A stretch of 37,039 nucleotides of DNA from Flavonifractor sp. An92 (lineage in GTDB: Bacteria; Bacillota; Clostridia; Oscillospirales; Oscillospiraceae). The notes below the pieces were generated by a model. That model worked only from the letters and a program-made list of their open reading frames with translations, did no database searches and had not been told where the DNA came from. Below are positions 1 through 8,052 of the stretch, in pieces; the first letter of the stretch is position 1, and every line of letters starts with the position of its first letter. The DNA is taken from positions 1-37,039 of the forward strand of contig NZ_NFGZ01000030.1 of the NCBI RefSeq assembly GCF_002159175.1, given 5' to 3'. The position numbers were made by a program, and so were the translations under genes.

Positions 1-1741
1 CCGCCACCGAGCGGCCGGGGAGGATGACCTCCTGGGAGAGGACCTTTTCGGCGGCCTGGCGCTCCTCGTTGGCCTTTTTCAGGCGAATGAGCTCGTCCTT
101 GATGCGGACCACCGCCTTCTGGGCGGTCATGCCGCCGTAGCCGATGGCGGCGTACAGCTCGTCCAGGGTGCCGAAGCGGACTTTTTTCAGTACGAAGGGC
201 AGCACGTCCTCCGCCGTGATGGCGGCCAGCGTGAGGCCGGCGTGCTTGAGCTCGGACTCGAAGGCGGCGCGGCCGGTGGCGATGTTCTCCTCCCGGCGCT
301 CTTTCTTGAACCACTGGCGGATCTTGTTGCGGGCCTCGTTGGACTTACAGATGTTCATCCAGTCGCGGCTGGGGCCGTGGGCAGCCTTGGAGGTGATAAC
401 CTCCACGATCTCGCCGTTGTGGAGGGGGGTGTCAAAGGGCACCATGCGCCCGTTGACCTTGGCGCCGGTCATGTGGTTGCCCACCGCGGAGTGGATGGAG
501 TAGGCGAAGTCGATGGGGGTGGCCCCGGCGGGGAGGTTGATGATGTCGCCCCGGGGGGTAAAGACAAACACCTCGTCGGCGAAGAGGTCCACCCGCATGG
601 TGCGGACGAACTCCTCGGCGTCGGTGTCCTGCTGGGCCTCCAGGAGCTTGCGCACCCACTCAAAGGTGGACTCGCTGCCCAGCTTGGTGTTGGCCATGCC
701 CTGCTTATACTTCCAGTGGGCGGCGATGCCGTACTCGGCGGTGTGGTGCATCTCCCAGGTGCGGATCTGGATCTCAAAGGGGACGCCCTCCCGGCCGATG
801 ACGGTGGTATGGAGGGACTGGTACATGTTGGGCTTGGGGGTGCCGATATAGTCCTTGAACCGGCCCAGGATGGGCTTGAAGAGGTCATGCACGCAGCCCA
901 GAACGGTATAACAGTCGGCCAGATCGTCCACGATGACCCGGAAGGCGTAGAGATCGAAGATCTCGTCCATGGTCTTGTTCTGGGTGTACATCTTGCGGTA
1001 GATGGAGTAGGCGTGCTTGATGCGGCCGTAAACGGTGGCCTTAACGCCTTCCTCCTTCAGTCGGTCCTCGATCTTCTTCTGGATGGAGGCCATGAACTCC
1101 TCATGGGTGGCGGCCCGGTGCTCCAGCTCGTCGCTGATCTCCTTGTAGCCCACCGGGTCCAGGTATTTCAGGGAGGTGTCTTCCAGCTCCCACTTCACCC
1201 GCTGCATACCGAGGCGGTGGGCGATGGGGGCGTAGATCTCCATGGTCTCCAGGGCCTTTTCCCGCTGCTTCTTGGGGGACTGGTACTGCATGGTGCGCAT
1301 ATTGTGCAGCCGGTCGCAGATCTTGATGAGGATGACCCGGATGTCCTTGGCCATGGCCATGAGCATCTTCCGGAGATTCTCCATCTGCTCCTCTTCCTTG
1401 GAGACGTACTGCACCCGGGTCAGCTTGGTCACGCCGTCCACCAGGTCGGCCACGTCCTTGCCGAAGAGCTTGGCGATGTCGTCGTAGGTGGCGGTGGTGT
1501 CCTCCACGGTGTCATGGAGGAGGGCGGCCATGATGGACTCGGTGTCCAGCTCCAGCTCGGCGGCGATCTCCGCCACCGCCAACGGGTGGGTGATATAGGG
1601 GGAGCCATCCTTGCGCAGCTGCCCGGCGTGGGCGTTGTCGGCGTAGGAGAAGGCATCGTAGAGCCGCTTGGTATCCAGCGCGGGGTTATAGGTTTTGATT
1701 TGAGCCTCCAGAGCCTGATAACGTTCCAGGATAGGGTCCAT
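1..1741 (-). CDS. relA: bifunctional (p)ppGpp synthetase/hydrolase RelA/SpoT, 3' end cut by window edge
   Basis: This is a long Rel enzyme that makes and degrades (p)ppGpp in the stringent response. About 580 codons are visible; the C-terminal regulatory end lies beyond the left edge. Start ATG 1741-1739 follows a GGAAGGAGG ribosome site. Domains in order: an HD hydrolase with THP at residue 51 and LLHDTVEDT at about 74-82; the synthetase with RIKHAYSIYRKM and YQSLHTTV; then a TGS domain (EVFVFTPRGD, ATPIDFAYSIH, NGRMVPFDTPL). The synthetase carries RFKD at about residue 294, the charge motif of bifunctional Rel rather than the ExDD of synthetase-only RelA, and the hydrolase residues are intact, so both activities are expected. 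recJ lies 116 bp upstream on the same strand. The common recJ-apt-relA order lacks apt here. Confidence 0.95.
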   Translation of the reverse strand, partial: MDPILERYQALEAQIKTYNPALDTKRLYDAFSYADNAHAGQLRKDGSPYITHPLAVAEIAAELELDTESIMAALLHDTVEDTTATYDDIAKLFGKDVADLVDGVTKLTRVQYVSKEEEQMENLRKMLMAMAKDIRVILIKICDRLHNMRTMQYQSPKKQREKALETMEIYAPIAHRLGMQRVKWELEDTSLKYLDPVGYKEISDELEHRAATHEEFMASIQKKIEDRLKEEGVKATVYGRIKHAYSIYRKMYTQNKTMDEIFDLYAFRVIVDDLADCYTVLGCVHDLFKPILGRFKDYIGTPKPNMYQSLHTTVIGREGVPFEIQIRTWEMHHTAEYGIAAHWKYKQGMANTKLGSESTFEWVRKLLEAQQDTDAEEFVRTMRVDLFADEVFVFTPRGDIINLPAGATPIDFAYSIHSAVGNHMTGAKVNGRMVPFDTPLHNGEIVEVITSKAAHGPSRDWMNICKSNEARNKIRQWFKKERREENIATGRAAFESELKHAGLTLAAITAEDVLPFVLKKVRFGTLDELYAAIGYGGMTAQKAVVRIKDELIRLKKANEERQAAEKVLSQEVILPGRSVA

Positions 1742-1857
1742 ACAAACCTCCTTCCAAAAGGCGCGGGGCGCGCCTGCCGCTCTTCCGGCGAGCGGTCGCC
1801 GAGCTGGGAGGCGCAGCGGCCTCCCGCGGTATGGTGACCCGCGGCCGTTCCGCGGGA
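1742..1857 (-). other. recJ-relA spacer with consecutive GC-rich hairpins
   Basis: The 116 bp between recJ stop and relA start holds at least three small hairpins in a row: CCCGCGG/CCGCGGG (1838-1856), GGGAGGC/GCCTCCC (1806-1825) and CGGCGA/TCGCCG (1786-1801). None has a T-run, so they do not look like intrinsic terminators. They may slow or process the recJ-relA message. No ORF with a ribosome site is visible here. Confidence 0.5.
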
Positions 1858-3936
1858 TCAAAGGTCAGAGTCGTCCATCAGCTGGTGGAGCCGGCGCAGG
1901 ATGCCGCTCTCCTCCAGGTCCACCTTGCCGCCCACCTGGTGCAGGTGGATGGAGAGCTGCTCGCCCCGCCGCTCCAGGCGGATAAGCCCCCGCTCGTCAA
2001 AGACCTGCAGGCAGATCATGGTGCGGGGGAAGGGGGCGTGGCGGCCGAAGCTGCGGGACAGGTTGCGGGTGAGCTTCCGGGGGGTCTCCTCCACCCCGGC
2101 GGGGCCGCTGCGCTCCTTCAGGTAGCGCCACAGCACCACGAACTCCTCCCGGCTGGGCAGCAGGAAGGCGGCCTCCCGGGGGGAGATGGGCTCGCCCCGG
2201 ACGAAGCGCTCGTAGAGGGCCCGCTCGCTCTGGGCCCGGGTGAGGGCGGGGCGCAGGTCGGTGATCTGGAGCTGCACCGAGCGCCAGCCCCGGTACTCGT
2301 TGATCTGGGGGGTGAAGGCCAGGTCCAGCCGGTCTCCGGCCGACACGCCGGTGTCGCGGAGAGTGGCGGAGAAGAAGATGGCGTCAAAGACCTGTCCGCC
2401 CACCGAGACCCGGAGCTTCAGGTGCCGTCCGCCGCCCACCTCGGTGGCGGACACCACGGTGCAGCCGGAGAGCAGGAACACTGGTTTCGGGTTGCCCGCG
2501 CCGTAGGGCTCCAACAGGTCCAGCTGTTCCACCTCCTCCAGGGTGAGGAGGGCCAGGTCGGTGATCTCGGCGTCCAGGTTCAGGGTGGAGACCATCTCCT
2601 CCCCGCCGGTCTCCTGCCAGACCAGGCGGTTCATCCGCGCCCGGAAGGCGGGGATGTTCTCCTCGGGGATGGTGAAGCCGGCGGCCAGCTCGTGTCCGCC
2701 GAAGCCGTCCAGCAGGTCGGCGCACTGCTCCAGGGCGGCAAAGAGATTAAAACCTCCGAAGGAGCGGCAGGAGCCCTTTCCGTGTCCGTCCTGGAGGCAG
2801 ATCATGAAGGTGGGGCAGGAGTAGCGCTCGCTCAGGCGGGAGGCCACGATGCCCACGACGCCCTGGTGCCACCCCTCGCCGGAGAGGACCAGGGCCAGCC
2901 GGTCCTCCTGGGGGAGGGCGTCGGCCAGTTCGATGCACTGGGCGAAGATGTCGGCCTCGATGGCCTGCCGCTCCCGGTTGAGGGCGCACAGGGTCTTGGC
3001 CAGCTCCTCCCCCCGGGCGCTGTCCCGGGTGAGCAGCAGCTCGGCGGCCAGGTCGGCGCAGCCCATCCGGCCCGAGGCGTTGAGCCGGGGGGCCAGGGTG
3101 TAGCCGATGGCCATGGAGGTCAGGGGCTTTTCCGCCAGGCCCGACTCCCGCAGCAGGGCGCTGAGCCCCGGCCGCCGGGTGCGCCGGATGGAGGCCAGCC
3201 CCCGGCTGACGATGGTGCGGTTCTCCCCGGTGAGCTCCATCACGTCGGCCACCGTGCCGATGGCGGCCAGGTCCCCGTACTGCTCCAGCAGCGCCTCGGT
3301 CCGGTCCGGGCCCTCCAGGGCCAGCACCAGCTTGAGGGCCACCCCCACGCCCGCCAGGGCCTTGAAGGGATAGGGGCAGTCGGGGCGGTGGGGGTCCACC
3401 ACCGCCACGGCGGCGGGGAGGCACTCCTTGCACTCGTGGTGGTCGGTGACCACCAGGTCCATGCCCAGGGAGGCGGCGTAGGTGGTCTCCTCCACGGCGG
3501 TGATGCCGCAGTCCACCGTCACCACCAGGGTGACCCCCTGCCCGGCCAGGACGTCCAGGGCGGAGCGGCTGACGCCGTAGCCCTCCTCTATGCGGTCGGG
3601 GATGTGGGGGATCACCGCGCAGCCCTTGCTGCGCAGGTAGCTGGTGAGCAGGCACGTGGAGGTGATGCCGTCCACGTCGTAGTCGCCGTAGACCGACACC
3701 GTCTCCCCGTCGGCCAGGGCCCGGCGGATACGCGCCACGGCCTTGTCCATGTCCTTCAGAAGAAAGGGGTCGGTCAGCCGCTCCAGATTGGAGGAGAGGA
3801 AGGCCCGGGCTTTGTCGGGACTGTCCACGCCCCGGGAGGAGAGCACCAGCGCCGGGAGGGCGGGCACGCCGCGGCGCTCCAATGCGGCGCGGCCGGCCGG
3901 GTTGTCCGCCGGCCGGGCCCATCTCTGATATTTCAC
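1858..3936 (-). CDS. recJ: single-stranded-DNA 5'-3' exonuclease RecJ
   Basis: RecJ is a DHH-family nuclease that degrades 5' single strands in recombination and mismatch or excision repair. The GTG start at 3936 (protein begins VKYQRWARP) is chosen because AAGGGAGGCGGG sits just before it and family members start with this motif. The open frame reaches 4008, but that would place the start inside the promoter region. Length is 692 aa. Metal-binding motifs are SVYGDYDVDGIT at about residues 81-92 and VVTDHHE at 162-168. The DHHA1-type nucleic-acid domain shows GHELAAGFTI, and an OB-like domain follows. A promoter with a perfect -10 lies upstream, divergent from the 4170 gene. Confidence 0.95.
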   Translation of the reverse strand: MKYQRWARPADNPAGRAALERRGVPALPALVLSSRGVDSPDKARAFLSSNLERLTDPFLLKDMDKAVARIRRALADGETVSVYGDYDVDGITSTCLLTSYLRSKGCAVIPHIPDRIEEGYGVSRSALDVLAGQGVTLVVTVDCGITAVEETTYAASLGMDLVVTDHHECKECLPAAVAVVDPHRPDCPYPFKALAGVGVALKLVLALEGPDRTEALLEQYGDLAAIGTVADVMELTGENRTIVSRGLASIRRTRRPGLSALLRESGLAEKPLTSMAIGYTLAPRLNASGRMGCADLAAELLLTRDSARGEELAKTLCALNRERQAIEADIFAQCIELADALPQEDRLALVLSGEGWHQGVVGIVASRLSERYSCPTFMICLQDGHGKGSCRSFGGFNLFAALEQCADLLDGFGGHELAAGFTIPEENIPAFRARMNRLVWQETGGEEMVSTLNLDAEITDLALLTLEEVEQLDLLEPYGAGNPKPVFLLSGCTVVSATEVGGGRHLKLRVSVGGQVFDAIFFSATLRDTGVSAGDRLDLAFTPQINEYRGWRSVQLQITDLRPALTRAQSERALYERFVRGEPISPREAAFLLPSREEFVVLWRYLKERSGPAGVEETPRKLTRNLSRSFGRHAPFPRTMICLQVFDERGLIRLERRGEQLSIHLHQVGGKVDLEESGILRRLHQLMDDSDL

Positions 3937-3979
3937 GGCTCCCGCCTCCCTTCTCGCTGCAAAATCAGAATTACTCTTT

Positions 3980-4008
3980 ATTATACCAAATCCGTACCAA
4001 AGATACAA
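3980..4008 (-). promoter_or_regulatory. promoter for recJ-relA
   Basis: On the minus strand a perfect TATAAT (3985-3980) lies 17 bp after TTGTAT (4008-4003), about 45 bp before the recJ GTG. The -35 box is weak (three of six consensus bases) and the -10 is exact. Confidence 0.55.
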
Positions 4009-4083
4009 GCGGAGCCCCGGGGGACATTCCGCCTAAATTTCGGTCAAAAGAGGGCTCTGGAGCTGTCCAACCGGGAATTCCAA

Positions 4084-4112
4084 TTGACGCAAGTTGAGAA
4101 ACCGACTATAAT
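4084..4112 (+). promoter_or_regulatory. sigma-A-type promoter for the 4170-9000 gene cluster
   Basis: TTGACG (4084-4089), a 17-bp spacer and TATAAT (4107-4112) make a near-consensus housekeeping promoter. Transcription should start near 4119, about 50 bases before the first ATG. It is divergent from the recJ promoter about 100 bp away. Confidence 0.85.
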
Positions 4113-4169
4113 GATGAACTGAACCATTCCGGCCTTTCACAGGCCCGGAAAGAGGAAAAGAGGGTGCCC

Positions 4170-5240
4170 ATGAAAACGCTGGTCCTGGAGAAAAAAGCCC
4201 TGAAACACAACATCGCCGTGGTGCGGGAAAAGGCCGGACCGGCGACCATTTACGGGGTGCTCACCGGCGACGGCGGCGGCGCGGGAACGGTGGAGCTGGC
4301 CCAGCTTTTGCGGGAGGAGGGCATCGGCCGCTTCGCGGTCAGCGAGCTGGCCGACGCCCAGGCCCTGCGGAAGGCGGGGCTGGTGGACGAGGAGATCCTC
4401 ATGCTCCGCTCCACCACCGACCGGGAGGAGCTGGACCGGCTCATCGACCTGGACGTGGTGTGCACCATCAGCTCGGTGGACACCGCCCTGGCCCTGGACG
4501 CCGCCGCCAAGGAGCGCTCCACCGTGGCCGAGGCCCATATCCAGGTGGACACCGGCCTGGGCTTCGGGGGCTTTCTGGCCGAGGAGCCGGAGAAGATCGT
4601 GCAGGTCTACCGGAATCTGACCAATGTGGCGGTGTCGGGCATTTTTACCCAGATCCGCTCGGTCCACGCCGACGGGCGGGACGCCGCTACCGAGCTGCGG
4701 GCCTTTGAAGGCGCCTTGCAGGCGGTGCGGGACGCCGGTTTTGAGACCGGCACCGTCCACGCCGCTGGGTCCTATGCCCTCCTCCACTATGAATTTGCCC
4801 GCATGGACGCGGTGCGGGCCGGCTCGGTGGTGCTGGGCCGGTGCCGCCGGAGACGGGGGGACGACCTGGTCCGGGTGGGCTACGGCGAGGCCCAGCTCCA
4901 GGAGACCCGGTGGCTCCCCAAGGGCCACACCATCGGCGGGGGCGAGAGCCTGGTCCGCCTGCGCCGCCCCACCCGGGTGGCTATCCTGCCGGTGGGGTAC
5001 CAGAACGGCTTCGGCGTCAGCCGCCTGCGGGAGACGGGTCTGCTGGCCACCCTTCGGCGGTGGTGGCGCTCCCACCACCTGACGGTCCGGGTGGCCGGGC
5101 AGAAGGCGCCTGTGCTGGGCGGCATCGGCGCGGTGGAGACCCTGCTGGACGTGACCGACCTGAAGTGCTCGCCGGGCGATCTGGTGCACTTTGATATCGA
5201 CCCGCTCTATGCCAAGGGCATGACGCGGGAATACCGCTAA
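4170..5240 (+). CDS. alanine-racemase-fold protein lacking the PLP lysine
   Basis: This is a full-length (356 aa) member of the alanine racemase fold, with an N-terminal barrel and a C-terminal beta domain. ATG 4170 is preferred; an in-frame GTG at 4164 is the alternative. The usual PLP site, of the form VLKGDGYGxG, reads VLTGDGGGAG at residues 30-39, so the Schiff-base lysine is Thr32 and the following Tyr is Gly. The KxDTGMxRxG stretch reads QVDTGLGFGG, losing the arginine that contacts the PLP ring. The C-terminal catalytic-Tyr motif survives in part (VGYQNGFG for GYADG), and the PVxGRVCMD motif reads PVLGGIGAVE. Racemase activity is therefore unlikely; a non-enzymatic or altered role is inference. 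It is the first gene of the cluster, 15 bp before dtd. Confidence 0.8.
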   Translation: MKTLVLEKKALKHNIAVVREKAGPATIYGVLTGDGGGAGTVELAQLLREEGIGRFAVSELADAQALRKAGLVDEEILMLRSTTDREELDRLIDLDVVCTISSVDTALALDAAAKERSTVAEAHIQVDTGLGFGGFLAEEPEKIVQVYRNLTNVAVSGIFTQIRSVHADGRDAATELRAFEGALQAVRDAGFETGTVHAAGSYALLHYEFARMDAVRAGSVVLGRCRRRRGDDLVRVGYGEAQLQETRWLPKGHTIGGGESLVRLRRPTRVAILPVGYQNGFGVSRLRETGLLATLRRWWRSHHLTVRVAGQKAPVLGGIGAVETLLDVTDLKCSPGDLVHFDIDPLYAKGMTREYR

Positions 5241-5255
5241 GAAAGGGGAGTCCCC

Positions 5256-5699
5256 ATGCGAGCCGTGGTGACGAGAGTAAAAGAGGCCCGGGTGGAGATC
5301 GGCGGCAAGGTCAACGGCGCCATTTCCCAGGGCTTTCTGGTCCTGCTGGGGGTGGGCCCCGGCGATACCAAGGCCCAGGCCGAGAAGCTGTGCGACAAGA
5401 TCTGCGGCCTGCGGGTCTTTGAGGACGAGAACGGCAAGATGAACCGCAACCTGGAGGCGGTGGGGGGAAGTCTGCTGGTGATCTCCCAGTTCACCCTCTA
5501 CGCCGACACCAAGAGCCGCCGCCCCAGCTTCTCCGGCGCGGCCAAGCCGGATGTGGCCAAGCCCCTCTATGAGTATTTCATGGACCAGTGCGCCGCGCGC
5601 GGCTTCCGCGTGGAGCACGGGGAATTCGGCGCGGACATGCAGGTATATTCCCAGAATGACGGTCCGGTGACCATCGTATTTGATACTGACCAGATGTAA
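5256..5699 (+). CDS. dtd: D-aminoacyl-tRNA deacylase Dtd
   Basis: Dtd removes D-amino acids (and Gly from tRNA-Ala) from mischarged tRNA in the cytosol. At 147 aa it is full length for the family. It starts MRAVVTRVKEARV after a GAAAGGGGAG ribosome site. The catalytic SQFTLY motif is at residues 77-82 and the Gly-cisPro motif (NDGPVT) at 134-139. The last 23 codons and the stop (5628-5699) are present again at 5835-5906 with 11 base changes, so the current 3' end may not be the original one. Linkage to relA, recJ and hemZ matches the arrangement in other Firmicutes. Confidence 0.95.
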   Translation: MRAVVTRVKEARVEIGGKVNGAISQGFLVLLGVGPGDTKAQAEKLCDKICGLRVFEDENGKMNRNLEAVGGSLLVISQFTLYADTKSRRPSFSGAAKPDVAKPLYEYFMDQCAARGFRVEHGEFGADMQVYSQNDGPVTIVFDTDQM

Positions 5700-5906
5700 T
5701 CGAGCGTCCGCGCCGAACCGCGCCGAGTGGCGCGTCCCAAGCGTTTTGGCGCAGGCAAAACCTTGATGCCGGGCGGATTCACTCCGCCCGAGCAGATAAA
5801 AGAGACGGGGTCCCCGCAGGGCGGAGCCCTGTGGGGCGCGGACATGCAAGTGTACTCCCAGAATGACGGGCCGGTGACGATCCTCTTCGACACCGAGCAG
5901 ATGTAA
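5628..5906 (+). repeat. direct repeat of the dtd 3' end flanking a 135-bp insert
   Basis: Copy 1 (5628-5699) is the true end of dtd. Copy 2 (5835-5906) encodes the same C-terminus, GADMQVYSQNDGPVTI then LFDTEQM and stop, in place of VFDTDQM. The copies differ at 11 of 72 bases; most changes are silent and only Val to Leu and Asp to Glu alter the protein. The insert (5700-5834) has no ORF. It carries hairpins CGGGCGGA/TCCGCCCG (5770-5790) and CCCCGCAGGGC/GCCCTGTGGGG (5812-5836, one G-T pair), the latter running into copy 2. The pattern resembles the scar of an element that replaces the 3' end of its target gene, or a recombination with a foreign dtd. Confidence 0.8.
5835..5906 (+). pseudogene. 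remnant second dtd 3' end
   Basis: These 24 codons continue in frame to TAA but have no upstream gene body or start, so they are a fragment and not an expressed gene. Codon choice here (CTC, TTC, GAC, ACC, GAG) is closer to the GC-rich neighbours than that of copy 1 (GTA, TTT, GAT, ACT). This hints that the fragment is the older native end. Confidence 0.65.
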
Positions 5907-5923
5907 TATATGAGGTGATTTCC

Positions 5924-6535
5924 ATGGTGATCAAGACCATTCTGCTGCCCTCCGTGGCCACCAACTGCTATGTGGTGGCCGACGAGAACACCAAGCACTG
6001 CGCCATCATCGACCCCGGCGCCGCCGATCCCCACATCCTGGAGACGGTGCGCAGCGAGGGCTGGGAGGTGCAGTACATCCTCCTGACCCACGCCCACTAC
6101 GACCACACCCGGGGCATCCCCGCCCTGCGGCCGGAGCTGCCCGGGGTGCCGGTGTACGTCCACCCCGCCGACTCCAAGATGCCCAAGCCCTTCTTCTTCA
6201 TCGAGGAGATGGGAGAGCTGACCTTCTACGAGGACGGGGACCACATCAAAATGGACGGCGTGGACTTCGAGGTGATCCACACCCCCGGCCACACCGCCGG
6301 TTCGGTGGTGCTGCGGGTGGGGGATACCCTCTTCACCGGCGACACCCTTTTCAAGGGCTCCATGGGCCGCACCGACCTGCCCGGCGGCAGCTATGAGGAC
6401 ATGAAGGCCTCCCTCAAGCGCCTGGGCGCGCTGGAAGGGGACCTGACCGTGCTGCCCGGCCACATGGACCCCTCCACCCTGGACCACGAGCGGAAGTATA
6501 ATTTCTACCTGAAGGAAGCGCTGGAGAGCAAATGA
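5924..6535 (+). CDS. MBL-fold metallo-hydrolase, glyoxalase II type
   Basis: This is a metallo-beta-lactamase-fold hydrolase of 203 aa, resembling hydroxyacylglutathione hydrolase-like proteins. ATG 5924 is chosen because GAGGTGAT lies six bases before it; a GTG at 5915 overlaps that ribosome site. The metal ligands are clear: THAHYDHT at residues 55-62, HTPGHTAGS, then GDTLF and LPGHMDPS near the C-terminus. The substrate cannot be read from the sequence; small thioesters are the usual guess. Its stop overlaps the hemZ start by four bases (ATGA), so the two are translationally coupled. Confidence 0.9.
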   Translation: MVIKTILLPSVATNCYVVADENTKHCAIIDPGAADPHILETVRSEGWEVQYILLTHAHYDHTRGIPALRPELPGVPVYVHPADSKMPKPFFFIEEMGELTFYEDGDHIKMDGVDFEVIHTPGHTAGSVVLRVGDTLFTGDTLFKGSMGRTDLPGGSYEDMKASLKRLGALEGDLTVLPGHMDPSTLDHERKYNFYLKEALESK

Positions 6536-8034
6536 GACTGGAATTCCGGGGCCACGACTACAAATATGCCGCCGAGCAGATGATGCTCACCCTCTTCCCC
6601 GAGGAGCGCCCCCAGTATGACCTCCCCCTCACCGGGGAGGAGAATGGGGTGTGCCTCACCCTGACGGAAGGGGAGGGGACCCTGAACGCCCGGGCGGAGC
6701 TGACCTGGAACGGGAAGCACACCACCGGGACCGCCCAGGTCCCCGCCGTCCCGGCGGAAAATTCCCTCCTGCGGGACCGGGCCTGCCAGAAAGTGCTGAA
6801 GCTGGCCTTTTACCGGGCGGGCGTGGAGGCGCTGGGGCATGAGCCACCCTGGGGGGCCCTCACCGGGGTGCGCCCGGTGAAGCTCCCCACCCGGGCCATG
6901 GAGCGGGGGGCCACCCCTGACGAGGCCCGGCGGGAGCTGGAGGAGGTCTACCGGGTCTCCCCCGGCCGGGCGGAGCTGGCCATGGACTGCGCCAAGGCCA
7001 GCCTGGCCGCCAAGCGGAGTTTGAAGGAGGACGAGGTGTCCCTCTACATCGGCATCCCCTTCTGTCCCACCCGCTGCGCCTACTGCTCCTTCGTCTCGGC
7101 CGACGTGGGCCGGGCGCTGAAGCTGCTGCCCCCCTTCCTGGAGGTGCTCCTCCAGGAGGTGGACGCCGCCGCGGCGGAGCTGAAGCGGGCGGGGTATGTG
7201 GTGCGCTCCCTCTATGTGGGGGGCGGCACCCCCACCACCCTGAGCGCGGAACAGCTCAATGTCCTGCTGGGCCGGGTGGGTGAGAAATTTGACCTCTCCC
7301 GCTGCACCGAGTACACCGTGGAGGCCGGACGGCCCGACACCATCACGGCGGAAAAGCTCGCCGCCATCCGGAACAACGGCGTACAGCGGGTGTCGGTGAA
7401 TCCCCAGACCATGCAGGACCACGTGTTGGCGGCCATGGGCCGGGCCCACACCGCTGCCGATATTTTGAAAGCCTTCGAGCTGGTCCGGGCCTCCGGCATC
7501 CCCTGCGTCAATATGGACCTCATCGCCGGGCTCCCCCAGGACACCCCGGCGGGCTTCCGGGCCTCCCTGGACCAGGTGCTGGCCCTGGAGCCGGAGAACG
7601 TGACGGTCCACACCCTGGCTCTGAAAAAGGGCTCCCGCCTCATGGGCGACGGCTCCGGGGAGGGGCCGGGGCTGCCCACGGCGGAGGAGGTGGCCGAGAT
7701 GCTGTCCTATGCCTGGTCCGCCCTGCGGGCCCACGGACAGGTCCCCTACTACCTCTACCGGCAGAAGTATATGTCCGGCTCCTTTGAAAATGTGGGCTGG
7801 ACCAAGCCCGGGTGGGAGAGCCTCTACAATATCTGCATGATGGAGGAGCTCCACACCATACTATCTCTGGGGGGCGGCGGCGTCACCAAGCTGGTGAACC
7901 CCTACACCGGGCGCATCGAGCGCATCGCCAACCCCAAATATCCCCACGAATATGTGGAGAGCCTGGAAAAGCTGCGCACCGGCAAGCGCCAGGCCGCCGA
8001 CTTCCTCGCCGCGCTGCGGGAGGAGCGGCACTGA
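6532..8034 (+). CDS. hemZ: radical-SAM coproporphyrinogen dehydrogenase HemZ
   Basis: HemZ is an oxygen-independent coproporphyrinogen III oxidase-like radical SAM protein. It is 500 aa, matching the length of the Bacillus protein. The [4Fe-4S] motif CPTRCAYC is at residues 178-185, followed by the YVGGGTPT motif and the SAM-binding segment VEAGRPDTIT. An N-terminal extension of about 170 aa (starting MRLEFRGHDYKYAAEQMM) is typical of HemZ and absent from HemN and HemW. It overlaps the upstream hydrolase by four bases. Whether this organism makes haem is not shown by the window, so the exact reaction remains uncertain. Confidence 0.88.
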   Translation: MRLEFRGHDYKYAAEQMMLTLFPEERPQYDLPLTGEENGVCLTLTEGEGTLNARAELTWNGKHTTGTAQVPAVPAENSLLRDRACQKVLKLAFYRAGVEALGHEPPWGALTGVRPVKLPTRAMERGATPDEARRELEEVYRVSPGRAELAMDCAKASLAAKRSLKEDEVSLYIGIPFCPTRCAYCSFVSADVGRALKLLPPFLEVLLQEVDAAAAELKRAGYVVRSLYVGGGTPTTLSAEQLNVLLGRVGEKFDLSRCTEYTVEAGRPDTITAEKLAAIRNNGVQRVSVNPQTMQDHVLAAMGRAHTAADILKAFELVRASGIPCVNMDLIAGLPQDTPAGFRASLDQVLALEPENVTVHTLALKKGSRLMGDGSGEGPGLPTAEEVAEMLSYAWSALRAHGQVPYYLYRQKYMSGSFENVGWTKPGWESLYNICMMEELHTILSLGGGGVTKLVNPYTGRIERIANPKYPHEYVESLEKLRTGKRQAADFLAALREERH

Positions 8035-8052
8035 TACCGGAAAGGAGAAACC

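Noticed and set aside
1831-4122. Long open frame on the plus strand opposite recJ
   Set aside because: It is antisense to recJ and is Gly/Val/His/Leu-rich with no domain pattern. In GC-rich DNA with strong third-position bias, antisense frames stay open by chance.
5700-5834. Insertion sequence between the two dtd ends
   Set aside because: At 135 bp with no transposase fragment and no matching terminal repeats, it cannot be called an IS; only the duplication is supported.
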